64,000 bases of DNA from CAVPDG01 sp963702535 (GTDB taxonomy: Bacteria > Chloroflexota > Anaerolineae > Anaerolineales > UBA4823), in contig CAVPDG010000007.1 in NCBI GenBank assembly GCA_963702535.1, forward strand, positions 62,001 to 126,000, in the 5' to 3' direction. Shown piece after piece: positions 17,413-25,538 of the stretch. The notes under the pieces are model-generated. The model did no database searches and was not told the DNA's origin. It saw only the letters and a program-made list of their open reading frames with translations. The position numbers were made by a program, and so were the translations under genes. Numbering within the stretch: the first letter of the stretch is position 1; each line of letters opens with the position of its first letter.

Positions 17413-19779
17413 CTATCTTTGGTGTTCGGAATGACCCTTCTCAACGTTATGGGTTATAAACAACTGCTGGCGGGATAACTTGGATCCTCCACTCGTCTCA
17501 CTCAAGGTAGATGTTGTCCCAGGACCTGCGCTTGAACACACAGCGAAGTTGTCGAAGCGAATATCTACATTTGGCTGGTCGTAGCTGGAAACAAACAGCC
17601 CAACGTGCCTTGATCCTGTGTATGTGGCATCCGTCACGCTTGCTAATAGATAGTCGTTGGCATAGGCGTTTATGGAGGTACCTTTCCGCTCAACTCTGAT
17701 CATATTGCTTGTAGTTCCCTGCTCTAATATTGGCGAAAAAGCCTCGGACAGCGTAGCGACATTGTTCGTGTCGTGACGGTAGATCCCGTACCAGCCATCC
17801 GGAAAAATTTCTAAAGTATAGAAAGTGCTCCAATCGCTGGCGATCCCAAAGGCAATCCCATACGAGCCAGCTACCCCATTTTGATTATTCAGGTTGACTG
17901 AAACCATGTAGTCAGAGGCTTGGAAGCCTGGATATGCGCCTCCTCCCCACTGGATAGGACGTACCAGGATAAGGTACTCGCCGTTCACGTATTCGTAGCG
18001 GTTATTTCCATTGTCTTGCACAGGCCAACCGCTGGCAGGATTGCTGAAGTCGTCTGAATAAATGGGGATGCAGGGTTTGGAAACGAATGTCAGGTAATTA
18101 TGATACTGGTAAGTTTGTCCGTATGAATCTGATCCCCAGCAGGTAAACCCTCCCTCGCTTGTAACACCACAGGTGTGGTTGACCGCAGAGCTGACCTGCA
18201 TAAATGTCCCAACAAGTGGAGTAGTTTGACCGTAATCATTCCATCCCCAGCAGGCAAGTGTGCCATCACTTTTCAATCCACAGGAATTCGTTTGTCCTGA
18301 GCTGACTTGAACAAACGTCCCTGAAGGCGGCGAGGATTGGCCAAATTGGTCGTTACCCCAACAGATGAGTGTACCGTCGCTTCTGACGCCGCAGGTGTGC
18401 ATCTCCCCAGCACTGACCTGGATAAACGTCCCCCCAGGCGGCGCAGCCTGACCATAATAGTTATGACCCCAACAAGCGAGGGTGCTATCGCTCTTCACTG
18501 CGCAATTATGCGAATTGCCGGCGCTGACTTGAATGAACTCACCCGCAGGTGGTGATGATACGCCAAAGGCTCCCCATCCCCAGCAGGCGAGCGTACCATC
18601 GGTTTTCAGTCCACACGTATGCAGTGCCCCCGCACTGACTTGGGTGAATGTCCCAGCAGGCGGTGATGACTGTCCAGAATCATTCCCCCCCCAACAGGCA
18701 ATCGTCCCATCGGTTCTCACTGCACAGGTATGGTAACCGCTTGCACTGACCTCGTTAAAAGTACCTGCAGGAAATGCAACTTGACCGTACATATTTTCTC
18801 CCCAGCAGGTAAGTGTCCTATCACTCTTTACTGCGCATGTGTGGATGGCACCAGCGCTTATTTGAGGAATTGAAAACAAACCCGTAGGCGGTGTAGACTG
18901 GCCATAATCGTTTAATCCCCAGCAAACAATTGTGCCATCGCTCTTGACAGCGCAATTGTTGTCATGTCCAACACCGACTTGTATGAACGATCCTTCAGGC
19001 GGCGATGCTTGACCATTCGCATTGCCTCCCCAGCAAGCCAGCGTGCCATCGCCCTTCAATCCACACGAATGTGAAAGCCCGGCGCCAACCTGGATAAATG
19101 TACCGGCAGGCGGAGATGCGTTTCCAGCCCCATTCCATCCCCAGCAGTCGATTGTGCCATTACTTTTCAGCCCGCATGTATGCAAATAGCCTGTATTGAC
19201 CTGTAAAAATGTCCCCGCAGGTGGTGTGGATTGACCAAAATCGTTTTTCCCCCAACAGGCGACTGAGCCATTACTCTGTACCCCACAGGTATGTCCGCTC
19301 GCTGCGCTGACCTCGATAAATGTCCCGGCAGGTGGTATGGATTGGCCAAAATCGTTGTTCCCCCAGCAAGCGAGGGTCCCGTCGCTCTTTACCCCGCATG
19401 TGTAGTACCACCCGGCGCTTATCTGGAGGAAGGTACCTGCGGGCGGTGTGGCTTGACCGTAATCATTGCTACCCCAACAGGCAAGGGTCCCATCGCTCCT
19501 CACGCCGCAGGTGTGAAAATAGCCCGAGCTGACTTGAGTAAACATCCCCCCAGGCGGGGTAGCTTGGCCAACACTGTTCAAGCCCCAACAAGCGAGGGTA
19601 CCATCGCCCTTCACAGCGCAAGCGTGATACATGCCTGTGCCGAGGGTCTTATGAGCAAACCACGCCTTGTCTGATGCTGCCTTGGTCGGTTGTACGCTAA
19701 GCAAACCAACCATGACAACGACTAATATTCCCATAAACGTACATCTCAGAAAATTGGTAGGCAAGTTCTTGTTCATCAT
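17413..19779 (-). CDS. Secreted RCC1-repeat double-propeller protein with C-terminal lectin-like domain
   Basis: A 788-aa protein with a signal peptide (MGILVVVMVGLLSVQPTKA). Fourteen consecutive repeats of about 39 residues follow (pattern VSAG-HTCGVKSDGTLACWG-N-GQ-PPAGTF), enough for two seven-bladed RCC1-type propellers. Nearly every repeat has two cysteines, which would fit disulfide pairing outside the cell. Residues about 590-760 form a concanavalin/LamG-like domain (YSDDFSNPASGWP, FDNFAVCS). Likely a surface binding protein; ligand unknown. The repeats are similar at DNA level, so copy number may vary. Confidence 0.85.
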   Translation of the reverse strand: MMNKNLPTNFLRCTFMGILVVVMVGLLSVQPTKAASDKAWFAHKTLGTGMYHACAVKGDGTLACWGLNSVGQATPPGGMFTQVSSGYFHTCGVRSDGTLACWGSNDYGQATPPAGTFLQISAGWYYTCGVKSDGTLACWGNNDFGQSIPPAGTFIEVSAASGHTCGVQSNGSVACWGKNDFGQSTPPAGTFLQVNTGYLHTCGLKSNGTIDCWGWNGAGNASPPAGTFIQVGAGLSHSCGLKGDGTLACWGGNANGQASPPEGSFIQVGVGHDNNCAVKSDGTIVCWGLNDYGQSTPPTGLFSIPQISAGAIHTCAVKSDRTLTCWGENMYGQVAFPAGTFNEVSASGYHTCAVRTDGTIACWGGNDSGQSSPPAGTFTQVSAGALHTCGLKTDGTLACWGWGAFGVSSPPAGEFIQVSAGNSHNCAVKSDSTLACWGHNYYGQAAPPGGTFIQVSAGEMHTCGVRSDGTLICWGNDQFGQSSPPSGTFVQVSSGQTNSCGLKSDGTLACWGWNDYGQTTPLVGTFMQVSSAVNHTCGVTSEGGFTCWGSDSYGQTYQYHNYLTFVSKPCIPIYSDDFSNPASGWPVQDNGNNRYEYVNGEYLILVRPIQWGGGAYPGFQASDYMVSVNLNNQNGVAGSYGIAFGIASDWSTFYTLEIFPDGWYGIYRHDTNNVATLSEAFSPILEQGTTSNMIRVERKGTSINAYANDYLLASVTDATYTGSRHVGLFVSSYDQPNVDIRFDNFAVCSSAGPGTTSTLSETSGGSKLSRQQLFITHNVEKGHSEHQR

Positions 19780-19836
19780 TTCCTCCTCGAGAATCAGGTA
19801 GGTTTCAATATTTCACATAATCTTGCTATCCACCTG

Positions 19837-21030
19837 CTATTCCGTGCGCACTGATGTATCTGCGACCGCTTCGCCCAACTGCCTGACCAATCCTTGCATT
19901 TCCACTTCAGCGCTATCCCGGATCTTTTTGGCCTCAATCGATGCGGTTTTCAGGATGTCCAGCGACGTTACCAGCTTTTCATTGCAGTAGCGCATGGCTT
20001 CGTAGTCGAAGATCGGGCTCGTTATGAGACCCGCAACACCTGTTGCCGTCTGTTCGATCTGGTCGGCAACCTGCCTGCGGAGCTCGGCTTCGTTGCGGCT
20101 GAGCTGTTCGACGAATTGCGCAATGCCTTGCTGCTGGTAAGCCTGGTATGCGATAGCGATCAGCATGCGCCACTGCGGCAACAGCTCGGTGCGTATATCG
20201 CTCAGCTTCTGGCGGATGATATTTTCGTTATCACCCATCATATGGACCGTGACGCTCATCTGGTAAGTGGAGAGGATCACCTGCTGCAGCGCCGCCGCCT
20301 TTCCCTCCAGTCGCTCGATATATTTGGCATAGCGATCTGCCGAAGCGATGATCGCATAGTCCAGGGAGCGATTCTCCCTGCTGGCTGCTTCGCGTTCCTC
20401 GACGACCAATCGCTGGCGGTGTTCCAGCTCGGCATAGCCATACTCCCCATCCAGGAAAATCTTGATTGCCATGCGCCTGAGCTGTGCATCCAGCAATATC
20501 CCCAGCCCCGCCTTGGCGAGCTCGGCGTCTTTGTAATAGCGTTCTGTCGAGGCTGTTTCTTTGGCAAAGAGTTCTGCTTCCTGGCGGTCCAGGCGTGAAT
20601 TCACCATCTCATACTTTCGGAAGAAATTCTCGATCCGGTTCTTGATCGCCCTGGCTGATTCATTAATCCCCAACAACAATTTACGCGCCCGAGGTGAAAG
20701 GTCGTTGATATCGAGGGTGTGGATCTGCGCCAGAACGCCGTCGGACAGCTGGATCACTTCGTCCAATGAGCCGACCCGGACGCCGCGCAGCATATCTTTT
20801 GTGATACTGGCCAGGGTTGCCTGAGCTTCGCTTCCGAAGACGACAATGTCATCCAGACGGTCCTCGCTGCGGATCAGAGCCTTAGACATCTCATCGGCGC
20901 GCTGCAGGTCAAATTCCGACATCGGCGGCAGCGCTGGCGACTTCCTGATAGCCTGCATTTCCTGCGAGTAGTGCTGAGCTGTGACAATAGCTTTCGAGCC
21001 ATCCTTAGATTGAGCGCTAACGTTGTCCAT
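19837..21030 (-). CDS. telA: TelA/YaaN-family toxic anion resistance protein
   Basis: A 397-aa all-helical protein matching the TelA family across its length: N-terminal DIVVFGSEAQATLASITKDML, a long central helical region and a C-terminal YCNEKLVTSLDILKTASIEAKK block. TelA proteins are linked to tellurite and envelope-stress tolerance; their mechanism is unresolved. It is the last gene of an operon with a PBP-like protein, an XpaC-like protein and a PBP-vWA fusion. The TelA-XpaC pairing mirrors Bacillus xpaC-yaaN. GGAGG-like site before ATG 21030. Confidence 0.88.
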   Translation of the reverse strand: MDNVSAQSKDGSKAIVTAQHYSQEMQAIRKSPALPPMSEFDLQRADEMSKALIRSEDRLDDIVVFGSEAQATLASITKDMLRGVRVGSLDEVIQLSDGVLAQIHTLDINDLSPRARKLLLGINESARAIKNRIENFFRKYEMVNSRLDRQEAELFAKETASTERYYKDAELAKAGLGILLDAQLRRMAIKIFLDGEYGYAELEHRQRLVVEEREAASRENRSLDYAIIASADRYAKYIERLEGKAAALQQVILSTYQMSVTVHMMGDNENIIRQKLSDIRTELLPQWRMLIAIAYQAYQQQGIAQFVEQLSRNEAELRRQVADQIEQTATGVAGLITSPIFDYEAMRYCNEKLVTSLDILKTASIEAKKIRDSAEVEMQGLVRQLGEAVADTSVRTE

Positions 21031-21071
21031 GCTTCATTCCTCCTTCGTCATAAAAACCATAAGCTGATCCG

Positions 21072-22168
21072 CTACTTCAATGCATCCTTGATGGATTGGT
21101 AGACGTCTATCTTTGCTTCCGGGACGTAAGGCACGCTCGCCGCGAACCACGGGGCGCTTTGCGGTTTAGCTCCGATGCCGCCGCTGGCGTTGCGCATGCC
21201 ATGCTTTACCCAACCAAGCTCCTGCAGCTCGGTATCGCTGGTGAAAGCCTCCACCAACGGGTCGCAAGCGGGCGTCAATGATGCCAGGGTGTGGTCTGTG
21301 TTGATCGTAATTTCAGGATAGAGCCCAACGATCTTGGCTGCCTGCGCCTTCATATTGTCCGATTGAGATTCATACCAGTCGATATAGCTGCTCTCATACG
21401 CCACAACCATCGGCATACCGGCGCCTGAGCTGATAAATTTGTCGAACAGCTTGCTGGTTGTATCAACCTGGAAACCCTGGTTCTCCCAGTAGGTGTATAG
21501 CTCCGGGAGGAGTGTGGGATTAGCCTGTAGATCGGCGGAGGTAAGCACCTTACCGTCACGGTTATCCCCCGGCTACCAGATAGTTGCCGATCATCTCGAG
21601 CCACAGCGTACCGCTGGAGCTGGACGCCGGATCGCTTGACTCCACCCGCACATAGCCGGGGATGCCGACGCCAAGGTCGTTCCATTGCTTGTCTGCGACC
21701 ATGGCATCCACCAGCGGCTGCATGCGCAGGTAGTAAACGCCATCTTTGGAATAAACAAGACCAGCCTTTTCCAGCTCGGGCAGCAATTCTTTCCAGGTGA
21801 AGAGGATGATAGGCGTTTGAAAGATCACAGCCGACTTGCGGATCTTCACCTCTTGCCTTGATTGAAAGTACTCGATCCCGGTGATGCTTCCCGGCCAGAT
21901 GCAATCGACGCTATCCTTGTAATCATCCGTCATTGCAAATGTGCCCTTGCGAAATTCCCCTTTCACATCGAGACTGGTACTTGTCACGCAGCACAGCCAG
22001 GCACTGCTCGTCCTCAAAGCAGCGGTAGCCACCGTACACATAAACGGGGTTGAGTTTTGGCGTGCAGGTAAAGGGAAAGGTTTCACACCACTTGGGAATC
22101 AGAATAATGGCGAAGGCAACCACAGACAGTAATGCGAACCCAAGGATGAGGTTACGTGTTCTGGTCAT
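21072..22168 (-). CDS. Membrane-anchored periplasmic-binding-protein-like protein, two frameshifts
   Basis: ATG 22168 with GGAG gives a membrane anchor (LILGFALLSVVAFAIILIP). The frame shifts near 21975 into KGEFRKGTFAMTDDYKDSVDCIWPGS and again near 21552, where the GGGGG run should probably be GGGG, into NRDGKVLTSADLQANPTLLP. Joined, it is a type 2 periplasmic-binding fold with ESSDPASSSSG, resembling the binding-protein modules of the vWA fusion upstream and the large regulator. Likely extracytoplasmic sensing or scaffolding. Overlaps the XpaC-like gene by 17 bases. Confidence 0.7.
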
Positions 22169-22866
22169 CGGAGTCTCCTTTTTCGGAAGATGAACGTACC
22201 TGATCGCTCAACGACTCGATAAGGTCTAAAGAGCGGAGCATGCTCTCCAGCGTCCCTTTGGAGACACTCTTATCGAGGGTTTCACCGGCGTCGAGCTTTT
22301 TGCCAAGGTTCTCGAGGGCAATCTCAAATCCGGGTATGACGTGCGTCTCGGTCGCAGTGATCTCTTTTTCTCTCTGCTCTTGATTTAGGAACAGATCACC
22401 GATGTTTGACCTTGAGGTAGTGCGCCAGTATCCCTTCGAACTTTTGGAGGATCAGCAGCGTGGCTGAGACCCCGGCGAAATCGCGGCGTTGCTCTGAATA
22501 ACGGTCGAGACACATCCCGGTCATCCTGGCGATATTGTCCAGCCGTCCTGACACCTCTGGGCTGCTCTTGTTCAGGCTTTGGCTTGCCTTGTCCATTTGT
22601 GCGGCGATGCGTGCAATCTCTTGCAGCTTCTGCCGGTACTCGGCGCTGTTGCGAGTTTCGAGCAGCTCTTGCCTGGTGCGCGGGTCAAGCATTTTGAGCG
22701 CCCCGAAGCCGGCAGTCGCACCCAGGCCAAGGCTGATCAGAAAATTGAACGGGAATGTGATCGGCATGACCAGGGTGGTGAGCAACGCGGAAGTGATCGT
22801 CACGACGAGACCCACCCCGAGTGCGCCGATTTGCTGCGGTGTAACACGCTTGTCTTCGTCATCCAT
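22152..22866 (-). CDS. XpaC-like (5-bromo-4-chloroindolyl phosphate hydrolysis) family protein, frameshifted
   Basis: ATG 22866 opens a protein with two hydrophobic segments (residues 14-58) and a helical region (ARIAAQMDKASQSLNKSSPEV). The frame ends at about 22396 after HYLKVKHR, but the next frame continues as DLFLNQEQREKEI to a stop at 22152, as XpaC proteins do. Deleting one C restores a protein of about 237 aa. XpaC partners TelA in Bacillus; its biochemical role is unknown. The gene overlaps the downstream PBP gene, suggesting translational coupling. Confidence 0.7.
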
Positions 22867-22877
22867 AGAAGCCTCCC

Positions 22878-24458
22878 TCAGTTGTTGCCCCTGGCCAGGC
22901 GAAAGGCAGTCGCCACATCCTGGCGCCCGTCATAAACGTCGCCGCCGGTCATCTTGAACTGGTCCAGCTGGCTGAAATCCGCGTCGCCGAAGGCGATGCC
23001 ATAAACGGGGAACCTGAGATTCTGCTGCTCGTAGTAGCTGGCAAAATCAGACTGGGTTGCACCTGCATTCGATCCCCCGTCGGTCAATGCGATAATGGAG
23101 GAGCTGTATTTCGGGTCGCTGTGACCGGCGATGTAGGCATGGGCAAACTGGACACAGTCGAACATGGCAGTGCCCCCGCCCATATCGAATACTGAAATCT
23201 GATTGGATAAGTCCTTCAGGGCCGCAGGATCGTTGCCTGATACTGGGGCGCCGACCTGGCGGACCTCGGATGAAAAGCCGAAGACCACTGTGACGTCTTC
23301 TGCCGTGGCTTGCAGCGACACGCCGGCAGCACGCTCCTGGTCGAGCAGAAGATCCATAGCGTCGATCATCTCCGTCCTGCCATTGTTACTTTCCATGCTT
23401 GGAGAATAATCCAGGCAGTAGACGGTGAAGCTCGGCTTGCGGAAGAGCATTTGGTATTGTTCCAGCGCGGCCCTGGTCACGGGCGGTTTGGGGAAGACCA
23501 TCTCCTGAAACTCGGTGGTGGTGTTGATCCCCCATACCGGGTTGAAAACCGCCGGGTCGCAGTCATCACATTTCATGCCGATCGGGTTGGTACGCCAGCC
23601 CAGGTCCTGGATTCTCTTCTGAACCTCAGGCTTGTTGAGGAAGGCGGTTAGCTTCTGATACTGCTCCAGCTTGCCCGCATCGTCGTTGTCGACGTAGCGC
23701 AGGGGCATGTCGGCGATGGCTGTCGCTCCGCCGACATAGAAGATCGTCATGGGCGGCTGGCCTTTGGCGATCAGCGCCTTGTTCATCTGGGTGGCGAGGC
23801 TCTCGTAGATGACGATGGCGTTCGTCTGGCGGGCTCCGGATGCCTTGTCGTCAATAAAGACCTGTATGAGGTGGTCGATGCTCTGCGATGAGCGGTCGAC
23901 GCCAGCCAGCATGGTTCTGAGGTCCTGCGTCGCCTGGGGGTTGCCCAGGTCGTTGGAGGTCAGGACGCGCTTGCCGCTTAGAGCCGTATACATCGCCAGG
24001 TAGAAGGCAGCGCCGGGTGTGCTCTGGGAAGCTGAGGTCATCGCCAGGTTGATCTTCCCGGACTGGATGGCGCTCACCAGATCGGAGGCAGTAATGCCTT
24101 TGGCAGGGTCCCAGCCCAGCTCCCCGGCGGTAGCCGGATCTACGGCCAGGACAACATAGGTCTTCATAGCCGAAACGGGACTTACCTCCGCAGACCCCGG
24201 CAGCCAGAGTGAGCTACCTGGCCAGTAGGCATCCACCGTCTTTGGGTTGTCCTTGCCCAGTTTGCTGACCGCGTTGCGGATGTCTACCGGCCCTCGATAA
24301 TTCATGGTCAGCTGGATGCCTGTCTCTTTGGAGAAATCATCGAGGATCCCAGCGTCTTGCAGGGTTTTGACCTCGCCTTCGGCGACAATCCGAAAGGTAG
24401 TGGGATCAGCCGAAGCGACGGTATCTGGCGTGAGAGGGGTAGGGCCACAACTATACAA
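22878..24458 (-). CDS. Lipoprotein fusion of periplasmic-binding-like and von Willebrand A domains
   Basis: The 526-aa frame begins at TTG 24458 within a lipobox-like YSCGP. Residues about 15-315 are a type 2 periplasmic-binding fold (YRGPVDIRNAVSKLGKD, TSASQSTPGAAFYLAMY). Residues 340-520 are a vWA domain with an intact metal site: DYSPS, a Thr in GGGTAMF and TDGGSN. A better start is ATG 24544 with GGAGAGG, but its frame hits TAA after 24 codons, so the leader probably holds an indel. Placement before XpaC, PBP and TelA suggests an envelope stress complex in which vWA binds a partner through a metal. Confidence 0.82.
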   Translation of the reverse strand: MYSCGPTPLTPDTVASADPTTFRIVAEGEVKTLQDAGILDDFSKETGIQLTMNYRGPVDIRNAVSKLGKDNPKTVDAYWPGSSLWLPGSAEVSPVSAMKTYVVLAVDPATAGELGWDPAKGITASDLVSAIQSGKINLAMTSASQSTPGAAFYLAMYTALSGKRVLTSNDLGNPQATQDLRTMLAGVDRSSQSIDHLIQVFIDDKASGARQTNAIVIYESLATQMNKALIAKGQPPMTIFYVGGATAIADMPLRYVDNDDAGKLEQYQKLTAFLNKPEVQKRIQDLGWRTNPIGMKCDDCDPAVFNPVWGINTTTEFQEMVFPKPPVTRAALEQYQMLFRKPSFTVYCLDYSPSMESNNGRTEMIDAMDLLLDQERAAGVSLQATAEDVTVVFGFSSEVRQVGAPVSGNDPAALKDLSNQISVFDMGGGTAMFDCVQFAHAYIAGHSDPKYSSSIIALTDGGSNAGATQSDFASYYEQQNLRFPVYGIAFGDADFSQLDQFKMTGGDVYDGRQDVATAFRLARGNN

Positions 24459-24648
24459 AATAAAGCAGCTTACCAGATATTACGAATACCATGAAATGCT
24501 ACTGAATTGTCGCTCTTTGGACCTGCTTTTCGTTTTCCGTCCATTTTGCCTCTCCTGCATTAGTCGCCCATGCTTATTCTGATACGGATCACAGATCGGT
24601 TTAAATACCGATTCTGGCCTGTTGTAGCTGATTTGCACTAGCTGCTGA

Positions 24649-25407
24649 CTAAGGAGTAGCTTCGGAATTATCCTGGATCCGCCCGTCTAACAGATTGGGC
24701 AAGATCAACGATGCGTACAACGGGCTTGTCAGCACCTGGGATAGAAAATGAAGAGAACTGCCAGCTACCTCTCCTCGGCGGAACAATACCATGTCCACGC
24801 GTGTCTCAAATCTGCCATCATTCAATACGAAAGTGGAGGCGACGCTTGATTCGCCTAGATCTGACTTGACACGGATTGGCTTCGGGTTTACCGGTTACGC
24901 CCATGGAAGCCGCCAAATAATCGATCGTCTCCTGCAGAGTCCCGTCGAAAACGAGCTGTTCATCACGGGTTGGGAGCGTGATGTAATAACCCATTACAAT
25001 CTGACCCTTCATTACATCTTCAAACCCAAAAGCGATAGAATTTTGAGGCAGGCTTTGCCGAAGAGGGTTGAGTACTCTTCGAGCACTAGATTGGAAACCT
25101 TCGGGGAGATCCTCCAGAAGCAGCCCCGCACCCATCCATTGAGGCGCGGTGGTAGGAGTAAGCGTCGGAGTGCTGCGTGGGTTTTTGCGTGAGCGTCGGT
25201 GTGGTGGTAGCAGTCGGTGTAAACGTGGCCGTGGGGCTGGGGGTGTAAGTCGGGGTTTCCGTGGGAGCTTGCGCTGTCAGGGTGGCAAAACTGTACAGCG
25301 GCTGCTTGCGTGGCAGTGGCTGACTTCTCAGCCGGTGTTAGCCCGCAAGCAGACAGGGCAAAGATGATCAGCAGCGATGCAAGGGCAAACGTTATTCTGG
25401 TGTTCAT
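24649..25407 (-). CDS. Lipoprotein with Thr/Pro linker, interrupted by three frameshifts
   Basis: ATG 25407 gives a lipoprotein signal (ASLLIIFALSACG). Three shifts are needed to continue: near 25300 into a Thr/Pro linker (TPTYTPSPTATFTPTAT), near 25180 into APQWMGAGLLLEDLPEGFQ, and near 24860 into KSDLGESSVASTFVLNDGRFE, ending at 24649. Each piece is coherent and collinear, so one gene of about 250 codons is likely. Function unknown. It is divergent from the large SARP-STAND regulator and carries the duplicated TAACG element upstream, making it a candidate target of that regulator. Confidence 0.55.
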
Positions 25408-25433
25408 GATTCTTCCTTCCTGGATTAGTCTAA

Positions 25434-25525
25434 GGATTTCAATGATTAGATCTTGACATCAGTTTAGCAGGCATACGTTATGTGTCTGTCTGGCGAAGCG
25501 TTATGCCAGCGTTATTGCTGCCAGG
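25434..25525 (-). promoter_or_regulatory. Conserved upstream element with TAACG repeats, copy 2
   Basis: Reverse-strand TAACG occurs twice at an 11-bp interval, with further AGACAG and TAACGTA units at near-multiples and CTGCTAAACT beyond, matching the copy at 15806-15893. It lies between the lipoprotein (minus) and the large SARP-containing gene (plus), where an autoregulatory operator would be expected. Confidence 0.6.
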
Positions 25526-25538
25526 AATTTAGATCAAC

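Noticed and set aside
17413..19779. Regular 117-bp repetition considered as a DNA satellite
   Set aside because: The period equals the 39-residue RCC1 unit and the frame is open throughout.
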